DNA of 64,000 nucleotides from Macrosoma leucophasiata (GCA_036365455.1 JAWQUS010000004.1:6145501-6209500), one strand, 5' to 3'. Counted from the stretch's first letter, positions 1 through 11,014 are shown. Numbers and translations are program-made. The notes: generated by a model from the letters alone, not told the origin.

Positions 1-476
1 TTTTAAAAAATACAACAGTTAAGTTATGCTTCAATAATAACACTTCAAATTCAGACATTCAACATTGAGTAGCAGATAAAATCATAAAATATTTAAAGTA
101 AATAGAAAACAAGTGTATGTGGCAATACCCGAACCGTCGAGACTGAACCCCCGTAACCTCGAAAATGAACTAAAAAACAAATAGCATTTGAACTTTACTT
201 TTTTTTTCCGACGAACCATGGGACTATCAAATTAAATGACTAAGGTCGTTACTAATTTGACTATTATATGATCGAAGGACTTTATGAAACAATAACTTTG
301 ATTGTTTTTTTTAATCTTACGTTTTGGTAGCTTAAATTGGTATAGGCAAAGGACCATGAAAAGAATTGTACAAAAAAAAATGGAAACATGGTGTAACAGA
401 TTTGAAATAATATTTTGAGACCCCAAAGAACATTTCCCGGTGTTTAAAATACATCTCCGGAATGAAAAGTGGTTCT

Positions 477-538
477 ACTGGTGATAGTGCTCCAGTGACG
501 GAGCTCGCGGGCGTAGGCACCACCGCATTACCTAATAT
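477..538 (+). repeat. SINE-A, 5' fragment split by LINE-B
   Basis: This is the 5' end of SINE-A, opening with the ACTGG start and the GAGCTC-rich hairpin seen in full copies. It stops at the internal motif CCTAATAT. In intact copies this motif runs directly into ACTTGCCGCTAAATG, and here that continuation lies at 1157-1171, beyond a LINE-B 3' end. The remaining middle part lies at 1618-1728. The three pieces were therefore one SINE copy. Confidence 0.8.
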
Positions 539-1156
539 TTTTTTTATTTTGCCGTATGCATATCCGGAACAGTCATGCACGCTTAAATGTCTTTGCCTTT
601 GGCGGCGTCGTGTGGCGGGTTGCTCACTTCCCTCTAAAATGGTAGAGGAGGGCAATGGCTGTCACATGCGTCATGCTCGTGAACGGGTGCTGTTGGTGGG
701 GACTGGTCTGTTCTGGTTTGCAGGGGCTACATCACATTTAGTAGATAGCAGTTTATTTGCATCTACGCTATGGACGTTGACATTATTTGATTTTTCACGA
801 TAATCTGTACTAGATTTAAGCTCTCATTAAAAAAGAGCTCTTACTGAGTTTGTTGGGTAACGGAGTTCTTCTCAGTAGTGACTGCACTTGGAACTCTGCT
901 AAGTGAATAACATTGATATTGACGAATAAGTTTTTCTTTTTCTTCATTTATTATCATTGAAGGAATTGAAAAATTTTATGATTATTATGTTTTAACCAAG
1001 TAGTTTAAATTCTAATTATTAATTTACTATTAATATATGATTTTGCTTTTACTATATGTAATGGTTATTTGCTCTAGGTAGTTTATGATTTATTGACGTT
1101 TTGAAAGTATCTGTAAGGATCTATTCGAAATAAAAATATTTTCTATTTCTATTTCT
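539..1156 (+). mobile_element. LINE-B 3' UTR fragment, 5'-truncated
   Basis: The stretch from about 571 to 1156 matches 56484-57078 closely, which follows the stop codon of a LINE ORF, so it is read as LINE 3' UTR. It ends in a short microsatellite tail of TATTTC units, a common way for non-LTR retrotransposons to terminate. The frame open at 462-803 lies over the SINE/LINE junction and is not taken as a gene. The element sits inside SINE-A. The precise LINE clade is not assigned. Confidence 0.8.
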
Positions 1157-1227
1157 ACTTGCCGCTAAATGTATGTATATGTAGAAAATATTTTTGTTTC
1201 GAATAGATCCTTACAGATATAGATCCT

Positions 1228-1273
<46 letters not shown>

Positions 1274-1331
1274 CATTTAGCGGCAAGTAGAAATAGAAAT
1301 AGAAATAGAAAATATTTTTATTTCGAATAGA
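1120..1331. repeat. Inverted duplication of the LINE-B/SINE-A junction
   Basis: The left arm at about 1120-1179 holds the LINE-B tail followed by the SINE-A motif ACTTGCCGCTAAATG. The same string recurs reverse-complemented at about 1266-1331 with one extra GAAATA unit. A third, shorter inverted piece of the LINE tail lies at about 1181-1216. The spacer is an AT dinucleotide run. The structure is a fold-back made after LINE-B had entered the SINE. Confidence 0.8.
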
Positions 1332-1430
1332 TACATAGATACATATATATATACATATATGTATCTATGTATATATATACATATATATATATGTATGTAT
1401 AAATTTTATATTTATCTATAAGTATAAGTA
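1220..1430. repeat. AT-rich microsatellite and palindromic tract
   Basis: Runs of TA and of GTAT/ATAC dominate, for example around 1232-1270 and 1335-1400. They form short self-complementary stretches. No gene is supported. Confidence 0.75.
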
Positions 1431-1621
1431 TATTTGTGTTCATTTATTTATATATATTTATTACAATACTTTTCCTGTGAGATATTTACGATTTTGTATT
1501 TTTTTTTCTATTTGCACCACAAACTGTTCTTTTCTACCCAAAGGTTGACTGATAGAGAATGCTTTTTAGCATTAAGTCCGCCTCATGTACTATTTCATGC
1601 AAAGTTTAAATAAATAAATAA
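1430..1621 (+). mobile_element. LINE-Z 3' tail
   Basis: A 3' UTR fragment with a small stem-loop (AATGC and GCATT around a T-rich loop at about 1559-1572), then AAGTCCGCC, and a terminal AAATAAATAAAT microsatellite at about 1607-1621. This layout matches a non-LTR retrotransposon tail widely seen in Lepidoptera (recognised from memory). It abuts the resumed SINE-A sequence at 1618. The 5' limit is uncertain. Confidence 0.6.
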
Positions 1622-1728
1622 ATGGTAGTGTTCAGCACTATAGTGTTCCGGTCAGGTGGTAATGTACGACCCTATTATTTCCGGCACAGAGGCGTAACAC
1701 CTTAGGCCTCAGGAGTGGTAACGCATCC
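1618..1728 (+). repeat. SINE-A, middle part
   Basis: It resumes SINE-A at AAATGGTAGTGTTCAG and runs to ACGCATCC, where the 3' third is lost and SINE-C sequence follows. It completes the split copy begun at 477. Confidence 0.8.
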
Positions 1729-1744
1729 AAATCGTTTATTCGCC

Positions 1745-1855
1745 AAATCGTAACCGGCGAGTCGTGGGTGTTGGCATATATGATTGACTGCCTGCATTTA
1801 CCTCTGCCTTCCCCTTCGAGGATTACAGGCGTAAAGTTACGTTTTTTTATGAAGG
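1745..1855 (+). repeat. SINE-C, 3' part
   Basis: Carries the SINE-C tail motifs GTAACCGGCGAGTCGTGGG, CCTCTGCCTTCCCCTTCG and GATTACAGGCGT. It lacks the tRNA-like 5' half. At about 1890-1915 a scrap of reversed SINE-A 5' end (GGAGCTCTACCACC) follows. Confidence 0.75.
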
Positions 1856-1948
1856 ACCTTTCCTGACATTTCTACGTCAGGAAAATTCTCCGTCACTGGA
1901 GCTCTACCACCTAAAAAGACAGTCAAATTTAATGTCATTTCATTTCTA

Positions 1949-2187
1949 CAGTATGCAACAAGAAATATTGCACAGAGACTTCGACTTATTTCGAGTCTGC
2001 ATTATCTCTTTCGCACCTTACTTGTGTGACGTTTATCGACCATTTTGATCAAGTTTTGACCAATACCGAACTTTCAGTGCTTACGTAGGCACTGTGCACA
2101 GTATAGACTCTATGAAGTCAAGACTAGCCGATTGTCTCTTACGTGGGCTGGATGTGCAGTGCAATATTGCTGGGTTGTGTGCGAAGG
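1949..2187 (+). mobile_element. Tc1/mariner-type MITE F (diverged)
   Basis: Starts with CAGT directly after a TA dinucleotide, followed by AAATATTGCACA. Internally it shares the motifs GACGTTTRTCGACCATTTTG and GCTTACGTAGGC with the better copy at 60656-60905. The right end is degenerate and abuts element V. It is non-coding. Confidence 0.7.
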
Positions 2188-2630
2188 ATAAGGCGGCCAA
2201 CTTTCCGAAAACAGCATGCGGGACTTTTTGTGGATGGATAGAGCATGATGATTGCGAAGTATGAAGTTTTGTCAGTATCTATGTATACTGACAAAACTTC
2301 ATACTTCGTACCCAAAATGACATAAAACACAAAACTTACATACTGAAGTCTGAATACACACAATGCGTGTTGATATACGTAGATGCTCCGCTGTTGTTTG
2401 CATGAGTGTGTGAGTGTAGTGTAGTGTATGTTTTATGTATGAGTGTGACTGTGTGATTACGTAGTAGCTTGAAAAAAATAGGCATGGTACGTCAATGCAT
2501 CGAATGCGGGACATGCGGGACTCATCCAGCGTTTTGCGGGACTATTTTATTAATTGTTACAAAGCGGGATTACATCCAGCATTACGGGACGATCCCGCAG
2601 AATCCGGGACGGTTGGCCGCCTTAGCAAAG
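2188..2630. mobile_element. MITE-like element V
   Basis: Bounded by inverted 12-bp termini: AAGGCGGCCAAC at the left and GTTGGCCGCCTT at the right. The body has repeated GCGGGAC motifs in its right half and a perfect hairpin at 2255-2308. It lies between a left piece of MITE F and a reversed right piece of F. No target duplication was established, so the class is open. Confidence 0.55.
2255..2308. repeat. Perfect 24-bp hairpin
   Basis: Arms 2255-2278 and 2285-2308 are exactly reverse-complementary around the 6-nt loop CTATGT. It lies within element V. It could be a fold-back repeat or, less likely, a small-RNA precursor. Confidence 0.9.
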
Positions 2631-2631
2631 G

Positions 2632-2709
2632 AGATGACGCTCTGTAGAGCCGAATTTATCCGAAGTCTCTCTCCTGATGTCGATGTGCAATATAACTTGC
2701 TTCGTACTG
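2632..2709 (-). mobile_element. MITE F, reversed end fragment
   Basis: Contains GATGTCGATGTGCAATAT and ends in TACTG followed by TA, as the right end of F does. The GACGCTCTGTAGAGCCGAA motif also matches F in reverse. Confidence 0.65.
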
Positions 2710-3116
2710 TACTTATAGACATAAACAAAAATGTGTTTCAAATATAGAAAATACCGACCATGAACAAAATGAAACGTATCAATTTACTATCATAACAAAA
2801 GCTCACATGTTCGGACATGTAAAACAACCCAGAAATATTATCCGTTTATATCAATTACCTACATATAAAGTTTACAAAACGGAAAAATATACAGCAAACG
2901 TTGTAATATACACCGCAAGAGGCTTGAGTTAACACTTAACGGCATCTAAATCATGTTCTGAGCTACTTGCGTACGGTAATGGTGTTTTTAAATATTTATA
3001 TACAGGATGGACAAAACTATATGACATTGAATAACGATAATGGTCATACTGATTATTGTAGTGTATACGCAAAACTCTTCAGGGCCATCCATTTTCAGGG
3101 CTGGTTGCTTGGCAGG
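2710..3116. other. Anonymous AT-rich DNA
   Basis: No coding signal or recognised repeat is seen. Reading frames are short and interrupted. Confidence 0.5.
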
Positions 3117-3384
3117 TTTTTTTTTATGTAATGGAAGTGGCAAACAAGCATGCAGTTCACATTGATGTTAAGTGATGACCAAGACAAAGGTCAAAATGCA
3201 GATGCGTTACCACTCCTGAAGCCTAAGGTGTTATGCCTCTGTGCCGGAAATTACAGGGCCGTACATTACCACCTGACCGGAACACGATAGTGTTGAACAC
3301 TACCATTTAGCGGCAAGTAAATTAGGTAATGTGGTGATGCCTACGCCCGCGAGTTCCGTCACTGGAGCTCTACCACCAGTAAAA
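3117..3384 (-). repeat. SINE-A, near full length
   Basis: Reversed copy: a T-run (poly-A tail) at the left, the LINE-like tail motif GGCAAACAAGCATGCAG, and the 5' hairpin plus CTACCACCAGT at the right. Part of the GTGTCTATAGGCTGCAG segment is deleted. Confidence 0.9.
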
Positions 3385-3580
3385 AGATGAGTCATTTACT
3401 GTTACGGTAAGGCAGTACCGGGCTTGTAGAATATGACTGAGGTATCCTCTGCCTGTGGTAAGAGGCGACTAAATGGGGAAATGAATTGCGGGCGATCTAA
3501 GTGGGGCTCCAACTACCCAGCACTCGCGGCAGAGAATATGTAATAATACTACGTATAGAATGGACCACGACGAACAACGA

Positions 3581-3878
3581 CAATGAGCAACACGGGCTAC
3601 CGGCCGCGGCGGACTGCAGGGGAGTAGCCATAGCGTTTATTACCGATGCAAAACAGTCTGACATTTTTTGCGGGGGGATATGCGTGCGACACACACGCAC
3701 ACTACAAAAATCGTCTATTACTACGAAACTCACACCTTGACTTTAACAAAATACAGAAACAATTTCACGCACACAGTTAAACATCTAGGCGACAGGTATA
3801 GGTCCATTTGGGCTTGTACTTTGACAGAGGGGAAAGCCTGCATATGGCTACTCTATCTACCTCCGGTGTTGCTCTATG
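3581..3878 (+). mobile_element. hAT-type MITE E, copy 1
   Basis: Ends in GGTGTTGCTCTATG and begins with a damaged version of the matching terminus (CAATGAGCAACAC). The 8-mer AGAATGGA follows the right end (3879-3886) and also occurs at 3557-3564. About 16 extra bases lie between the left 8-mer and the terminus. The body is non-coding, and the open frames over it are incidental. Confidence 0.75.
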
Positions 3879-3984
3879 AGAATGGACACATCGACGTCCC
3901 GTCCGATTTCCCCGCATCAACCAACCTCCTCCCCTCTTACGCACGTACGCACACAGGTGCAGTAACGTGTCACTGATTGATGTC

Positions 3985-4318
3985 TGTGTAATAGAAACCA
4001 AATTAAGCGTTTGTATGGAATTTTGGCGGAGTGTCCGCGGTGTGCTCGCAGTTCCGTGAGGACGGCGACCGTGGTAGTCGCAAGTCGTTGTGGTATGCGC
4101 TGAATGGGGCACTCATAGTCCCCGTGGTCGAGCCTTATGGAGACGAAGTGCGTGGGGGGAACCGGAGCAATGTTTCAGTGTCCCGGATGCCTCCCCTCCC
4201 TCCTTTCGGGCACTGACGTCGGCACCGTGATGGTTTTAGAGGGTTCCAGTCCCTCGTATCCCGGCTCTCTTCCCTAGAGAGCCGGTTGAATGATAAATCA
4301 TTTCCAGCTCATTCAAAA
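3985..4318 (+). mobile_element. LINE-Y 3' end
   Basis: GC-rich segment with GAGGACGGCGACCG near 4060, CGTCGGCACCG near 4214, a CCTCGTATCCCGGCTCTC stretch, and a short A-run at about 4314. The same motif order occurs at 16500-17120 around a SINE. It is read as the 3' part of a non-LTR retrotransposon, possibly R1-like. A frame at 4031-4216 may be a relic of the ORF end. Confidence 0.6.
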
Positions 4319-4329
4319 AAAAGTCATTT

Positions 4330-5170
4330 ACGTAGTTAGTTACGAGTTCCAGTGACTGGTCCAGGAGCAGGACACTCTCCTAACCATTGTCGACTTTGTC
4401 CGGACGCCTGTCTACGCTACTGCAGGGTGTTCTCAGTTTAAATTCTAATGAATATCGTTTTCATTTAATCAATACCGTTTTCTTGTACACCCTGTACATG
4501 TCGGAAATAGTCATTCGTATGGGATATATACCTTCGAACGGAAGCGTTTAAGATAATACATGTGTGATTTTATTTGTATTTATGAATTACTTCACCTGGT
4601 AAGGTGGAATTTTGTCTGTTATACCTTTATATATTCATTTGATTATACTACATTTAAATCATTAAAGAATTGCCCAGAATGTTTAGAGCATGCAACTCGT
4701 ATTACATAAAACTTATAAAAGGTATTCATAAATTCATTTACACCTCTGTTACTCTTACGGAGAAACGAAAGCTTGACTTTTTGTTAAAAAAATAATATAG
4801 GTACAGGTATGTCTAGGCTTATTAAATTTGCATATATTCCACGTATTTTGTATCGCGAGTTAAATAATAATTAATGTTATACCACCAGTTACCATGAAAT
4901 ATACGGTCGCCATTATAAAATTAATGTTGCCGTTTTAAAAGGTCCCTAAAAACTCTTAACAAAACTCCATAATGGATTCCTCTTAATACGATAATTATAC
5001 TGGAACCAAGCGATAATACATTGTAACATGTCAAGAGTAACAACATACAACAACATAATTATAAAGGTTTTATTAAATAAGACAAGCTTCAGGACATGTT
5101 CAGAAGATTGTCGCTAAGTACAATATTAATGTGAATACAGGTTATATTGAATTATTACTCGTTACACTTA
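4330..5170. other. Anonymous AT-rich DNA
   Basis: No gene or repeat is supported. Mostly low-GC single-copy-looking sequence with many stops on both strands. Confidence 0.5.
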
Positions 5171-5172
5171 TC

Positions 5173-5450
5173 CTGGGTTCGATTCCCGGGTTATCAGAGA
5201 TAACGATGTAAAGTCCTTTATCTCTGGTTCTATTGGGATTTTTCTATTATCTGGAAATTTCCCAGTACCTCGAAGTTTGGTAATGTGCCCGGAGATGTCA
5301 ACAGGCTCGTCACCTGTTACATGGGCCAAAACGTAACCGGCGTATCGTGGGTGTTTGCATGCATGTACACTTAAATGCATGCATTTTCCTCTGCCTACAC
5401 CTTCGAGGATTACAGGCGTGAAGTAACGTTTGAAGTTACGTTTACACTTA
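5173..5450 (+). repeat. SINE-C, tRNA-derived, 5'-truncated
   Basis: It begins at a B-box-like TGGGTTCGATTCCC, then CTTTATCTCTGGTTCTATT, CACCTGTTACATGGGCC and the tail GGATTACAGGCGTGAAG. The A box present in the 58211 copy is missing, so the copy is cut just before the B box. Open frames across it are incidental. Confidence 0.85.
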
Positions 5451-5489
5451 TCCATAGCGATACTATTAAGGAGATGTTTAAAAAATATA

Positions 5490-5600
5490 TCGACCTTGGG
5501 CGCGGTATTGTTCACTCCCTCTGGAGGGTTTCTGCTTTATCGCAGGAGGAGGGACTGAGCCCTCCTCCGACGGCCGGTGGTTTTCATCAATAAAAATCCT
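5490..5600. other. GC-rich patch
   Basis: A short GC-rich segment with inverted TCCCTCTGGAGGG-like and CAGGAGGAGGGACTGAGCCC strings that stands out from its AT-rich surroundings. It may be a retroelement scrap. It is not assigned. Confidence 0.35.
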
Positions 5601-6850
5601 TACACCAATTTAAGTTTAACCGCAGTTTAACAATTTACTATTTTTCTAGCATTGACGCTTGTCAAAGTAAAAACCATAGTGACAGTGTTAAAAAACAGTT
5701 TTAGTAGTGACAGTCCTCAATAGTACTACTATACTAGTTGTCAGCACGTAGACGGACCCAAAGAGCGTGTCACCCTGGTTCTCTTACGCTGCTATTACGG
5801 TGCGCCTTACGGTGGGTGTCTTCAATCCAGTAAATAGTAAAGTGTGGCTTTTCTCTCACGCCACAAGCGTTTTTAAAGTATTTTTATTGAAAGATTAGAA
5901 TCATTGAACATTTTATTTAAAATTTTAGTTTCTTGTAAAAACCACACCAGAGCTCTATGTAAATTCTGATCGTCTTTTTTGTCAAGGTACGAGTAACTCG
6001 AGTTATCATCAGCATTAGGAAAACTGTTTGTAATTTAAGAACACCTGTCCATGATTATCGCTTTTTATCAATCCCTCGCGGGATCCCGTTCAGTTTACAA
6101 GTTTATACCCGCAAATAGCATGCGCGGTCCCAGAAGTTTTGGATCCCGGTCCTGGGACTCCTGGGATCCCAGTAACCCCGCTATTGTATTCTATAACGCA
6201 ACATAGTGTTCAATCAGTCACACGCTTCTTTTTATCAAAAACTTTAACTCTGCGTCTTAACGTCGTTTGGATAAACAACGCAACCCTAAAAACGACTTTC
6301 ATAAAATATTTCCGGAAATACAATTATCTATCGACTTTTATAAATATCAAAAATATAGCTCCAGAAAATCAATTTGCACTTTAATCAGAATTTTTGAATA
6401 ACTCAGCGTCATGAATGAACGACGATTTGCATTTATTTTGAATAAAAACAAGTGATCAGGTATATAAACAGGTACAGTTATAATCTTCAAAAAAACTTTA
6501 TATATTATGCCTTTGCTCTTTATCCAAATAAAGAACCTACAAATTGTTGAACTCGACGTGTCAAACAAGATACGTATTTCTATAAAACGAAGGCCAATAT
6601 GAATGTTTGCTAAATAAATAAAAAGTTAAAACGTTCGGTTCAATAGACGACACGAAAAAAAATGTTCCGCGTGCATCAATATGTTAGCCACGGATTTATG
6701 AAACTATAGAGAGTGGTAAATAAACTACAATGATTCTCGTAATAAATATTTTTGTCCAGTAGTAGAGATCTTTCGACCAAAACGATGAAGAATAAATATA
6801 AAAGTGAGTGATCGACAAATACACAGACGAAACTATTATATATATACCTA
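5600..6850. other. Anonymous DNA
   Basis: No gene is supported. A GGATCCCGG / CTCCTGGGATCCCAG self-complementary stretch lies near 6140-6172. The rest is AT-rich with dense stops. Confidence 0.45.
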
Positions 6851-6854
6851 TACG

Positions 6855-7092
6855 ACTAGCTGTCCCGGCAAACTTCGTATTGCCTTACAATTAAATAATG
6901 TGTCAAAGGTTTGATATATGCGGACTATTTGTATGGGAAAAATATATATTTTTTCATATTTTCTTACCTTTTAAACCTTCCCTGGACTTCCACAAATCAT
7001 TCAAAACCAAAATTAGCCAAATCAGTCCAGCTGTTCTCGAGTTTTAGCGAGACTAACGAAAAGTAATTGATCTTTTTATACGAGTGTGTGTA
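6855..7092 (-). mobile_element. Helitron-like element G, reversed
   Basis: Read on the minus strand it ends in CGGGACAGCTAGT, a CTAG-type 3' end. Its body carries TTCGTTAGTCTCGCTAAAAC and a GTCCAGGGAAGGTTTAAA motif. Both motifs recur at 26600-26834 in the other orientation. It is non-coding. A small RTE-like scrap (AATGCTGGACAAAAGCCT) lies at about 7131-7148. Confidence 0.65.
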
Positions 7093-7149
7093 TAAATGAC
7101 CAACTTATCGTCACTTCAGCCAAAAAACGCCCAATGCTGGACAAAAGCC

Positions 7150-8044
7150 TGATGAAAGAAAGATGTTTGATTTCTAAACGAAAAAACACGACTACCTACT
7201 TAATGTTTTATAATGTGACTGTGTGTTGCTTTTAATAAGTTTGAAATTACCTACAATAATCCACAATAGGTACCGATATTATCTTTTGTTAAAAATCCAA
7301 ATATTATTCAAATTCAATATTCAAATGAGCATAATTGGAACAAATGTCTGAGTCGTGAAGGTCGATTGAGTAAGATTTAGTGTCTCAATATTAAACCGAC
7401 GTTAAACCAGCATTACTTAAAAACCACCAATTGTTGTAAGAATTATAGGAAAAAAGGAATTGTAATTTTCAATACGTTGCCGCATCCATTAGTTTCCGTC
7501 GCACACATTTAGTATTCTATTCAGGAAACTCTGAGCTGTGGGAAAAACAAGTCGGCCTGTACGCACCGATCGACGATAAAAATCGTTTTGCCGATCGTCA
7601 TGATTTACACATCCTCGCTGTGCTCGACAAATGGTCAGTTCTGATAAGTCCGTCATGTTACCGGCTGTCAGTCATCTGTCAGTCGATAAATCTGGACTAT
7701 TCGCGGAAAACTTCAAAGTAGTTTTAAATAATAGCGTTACTTTTTATCTATGTATGGCTACCGCTATTGCAACTTTTTCTTGCAAAATGTTCACTTACTT
7801 TAACTTCAACGTCTCAAAACATAGTCAGAACTAATGCATCTATATTCAAATTATAGTATTTAAAATATTTTTAAATTAATTAAGTGCTATAAGTAAGGTA
7901 TAATATAATAATTAATTAAGGTCAAGGTGGATGCATAAGTATGAGTTACAAATTGTTCAAGCTCTCTTGTTTCTTTTTTTTTCGTAGAAGCAACAGCATC
8001 TTCTGTGAATCGGTTGTTATTCTAACTTTATCTCTTCCATTCCC
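7150..8044. other. Anonymous AT-rich DNA
   Basis: No recognisable gene or repeat. The longest open frame (7631-7834, 67 codons) has no recognisable domain. Confidence 0.45.
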
Positions 8045-8257
8045 TACCAGTAATGACTGACGCGTGACGGAGGTTATAAAATAGCCATTGAACATCCTAT
8101 GTCACCGTCGCTTGTATACACACTACACTACATTACAAAACTATAAATCAATAAAAAATCTACTCTTTTGTCTTCCTCACCAGAAAGTAACTAATGACTG
8201 ACACCTGACGGACGTTACAAACTGACCACTGGATATCCTATGTCGCCGTCACTCGCG
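8045..8257. repeat. Diverged tandem duplication (two units)
   Basis: Two about 70-bp segments, 8045-8114 and 8180-8257, share TAATGACTGAC, TGACGGA and ATCCTATGTC in the same order. The period is roughly 140 bp. Neither unit is coding. Confidence 0.7.
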
Positions 8258-8259
8258 AC

Positions 8260-10240
8260 TAATGCACGGAATTATTATCTAATTGCCCGGTTCGCCTTAA
8301 TTTGTGACCGGTTCTCATAAGATTATCTCATATTATTGTCAATTTTTTTATAGGTTATGAGCCCAGTAAAATTTCATACGATTTGGGATATGACTAATGT
8401 GGATGAGTAAATTTCTAGGTGTGTTAACAGTTTATTAACTTGTGTACATTCAGATATTTTATTTATCAACAAAACTATCGTATTCGGCAGACGTGCTTTT
8501 AATTAAGGCTTCAACGTGTAAAAAAAAAAAAGAAAGAAGACTTATTCATAACCATGGAATAAAATTTACCTACGTTGTAACGTTATTTTAACTTAGTGAA
8601 ACAAAATTAAGACAAAATGTAAATCTTGTTAAAAATATGGAAACTAAAAAGCTATCAGATTTTTAGTTAAAGCCACATTTTCTTAAAACATTTAATATTT
8701 ACACGATTTCTTTGCCGTTTCCTTTTTTGAAAAACGCAAAATAAATCTTATTCAACTAGGTTGTGGGTATTAAGTACTTAATGAAAAATAAATTTTGGAT
8801 TGTCCACCCTCTTGTGCTTCAAAATAACAGTGAGACATCCAAACTGACGAGCTTATTTAACTCAACTATCACAAGCATTAAAGAAACATCGATTCAAATG
8901 AGGGATTTGAAAACAAGGTCTTTGCCTCCTCTCTTGGTCAAAATGAATTCTTATAGCAAAATAAAACTTATAGAACAACTTACATAATTCGCAATTATTT
9001 AAAATCCATCATAAGTCGTTAAAAAAATAAAATACATAACTATTTTTAACAACAGCTTTATTTATACACCAAATCTGCGACAAGAAAGCCTCGTTTACCC
9101 AGCATGACTTTAAAAAAACAAGCATACCGTATTCAAGTGTAACTTGGCCCATTCACGCATAAAATAACTATACATATCCCTACAATAGCTTATTGTTATC
9201 ATAAAGATGCTCTTTACACTGGCAAATGGGTACAAACAGCATCTTTTGTTCTGAGACAGATCAAGATGCACATTTATGAACTTTATACGGTTGTAATAAA
9301 TGTTATATTGCAATATTATTTGCACAGAATGATCTGTCGTCAACTACGAGTATAATACCAAGCAGGTCCAACTTAACATATTACAAACGCAGATTAAACT
9401 GTAATACCTATTACGCATATCTCAATGGAATATTGTTAAGGAATTTAAATAATCGTTGATGTTTCTACGAATAAAAACATTAATAGAAATGTAACTTTCA
9501 TACAATCATCCTTCATTTTGTATCAATTTACACACACAAACGAACTGCAATCATAACAAACACTCACACTTTTAACATAGATAATGCTGCATTCAATTGG
9601 TCGCGACAAGGTCATTTCGCACTGCGGCTAGAAAACGTCCAATAGTCTGTTGCGCTGCGGTTGACTATATTAAAGCCTACGACGATCCACCGCATTACCA
9701 GAGAATATATAATAATACTTGGCATTACGTAGAACCATTTTTTTTTACTTAGTTACACTTTTATACATTATTATTCGCGGACTATCATATATAAATTTGA
9801 TTATAGAAATGGTAATACAAAAGTAGAAACAGAACTACAAAGGTGCAAGTGAATAAAATACAATCATTCTAGAAGCCAAGGCGAGCCTGATATAATGACC
9901 GACTCGAATCCCGAACGACATGCTAAAACTGTATGGAAATTTATATTATGTAGGTATCTAGAAATGAATGTCTGTAGGACAAGATATTTTAGAATTTTTG
10001 CAATTTTTTGTAAACAGCAAAAAAACATGAACGTGTCTGAATTAAATATTTTTATGATTCTAGTAGACATTAGTTATAGTTGAACTCGAGGACATAGGCT
10101 CCATCTCCATACAGACTATATATTTTACGACTTGAACATAACGTAAAAAAACATAAAGGTAATAAATATTTCAAAAGAATTTTATAGAACTAATCTTAAT
10201 TTTTGACATAAAACTAATTTTACGAATTTATTTCGCCTAG
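8260..10240. other. Anonymous AT-rich DNA
   Basis: No gene, RNA or known repeat is supported over about 2 kb. Short frames at 8763-8987 and 9110-9343 have no recognisable motif. Confidence 0.45.
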
Positions 10241-10249
10241 GTATGGGCT

Positions 10250-10350
10250 CCTCGCACACATAACTGCGAATTTGCATCGCATCGCAAATATCTGCGAGCT
10301 TGCACGAATGCATCGCCTGCGATGCGGCGTCGCATCGCAGTTTTATGTGG
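10250..10350. repeat. GCATCGC-rich inverted segment
   Basis: Dense GCATCGCA and TGCGATGC strings, with an ACTGCGAATTTGCATCGC start and a GCGTCGCATCGCAGT end that are imperfectly inverted. It looks like a small inverted-repeat element. Termini and target duplication are not established. Confidence 0.45.
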
Positions 10351-10905
10351 TCACCCTTAATTGAAACTCAAATTATTTTTAAAATCAACCCGTTGACTCT
10401 CAAACTGCTGTCACAAAAAGTCACCATGATCTTTCCGGGACTTCGGAAGCTGAAAAGCGAATTAAATTTTGTAAGTAATGTATCGAAAGTGTTCCTGGCT
10501 GACACACATTTGACCTCAAGTAACTTTTGACCCAACAAGGTCTAATACTAATGAAAAATAATAAAATCACTGTTAACTCTAGTCACATAAGACTCTTCGA
10601 TTTTGACACAGTTTCGTTCAACATCTGTCACACTAAAGAATTCGCGAAACGATCTTAGACCGTGCGCATCTGTCGGTAACATTTGGTACGTGCCATGGTG
10701 GTGAAAAAAAGTTGAAAAAAAAGCATAGCGCACTGTGCATATTGCTCGGTGACTTTAAAGAAAATGGGCGTTGCTTGTAAAGAATTGAAGACAGGTAGAC
10801 CAAGTTTTCAATTAGGTACGATCAATTTATAGTTACGAAATGTATGTTTGTTTGCAACTTTCATGACATTAAAAAATTGTGTGACAAAAAATACGCTTCA
10901 GTCCA
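10350..10905. other. Anonymous DNA
   Basis: No supported feature. Reading frames here are short and have no recognisable domain. Confidence 0.4.
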
Positions 10906-11012
10906 GAATGTCAAATTCCCAAAATGTCAAGCGGTTTCAAAATGTCAAGTTCTCGAAATTCCAAATTCCCAAAATATCAAGTTCTCAAAACGCCAAATTC
11001 CCAAAATTTAAG
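10906..11012. repeat. Small minisatellite
   Basis: About six imperfect units built on CAAATTCCCAAAATGTCAAG, with CAAGTTCTC variants. The unit is roughly 15-20 bases and diverged. A 65-codon frame runs through it and is attributed to the repeat. Confidence 0.75.
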
Positions 11013-11014
11013 AG

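Noticed and set aside
462..803. 113-codon plus-strand frame
   Set aside because: It crosses the SINE-A/LINE-B junction, both of which are repeats found elsewhere without that frame.
3497..4216. Cluster of overlapping frames on both strands
   Set aside because: They lie on MITE E and the LINE-Y tail; equivalent frames in the other copies are shifted or broken.
5168..5593. 115-codon minus-strand and 72-codon plus-strand frames
   Set aside because: Both run through SINE-C; a similar frame appears in the 35364 copy only because the repeat lacks stops there.
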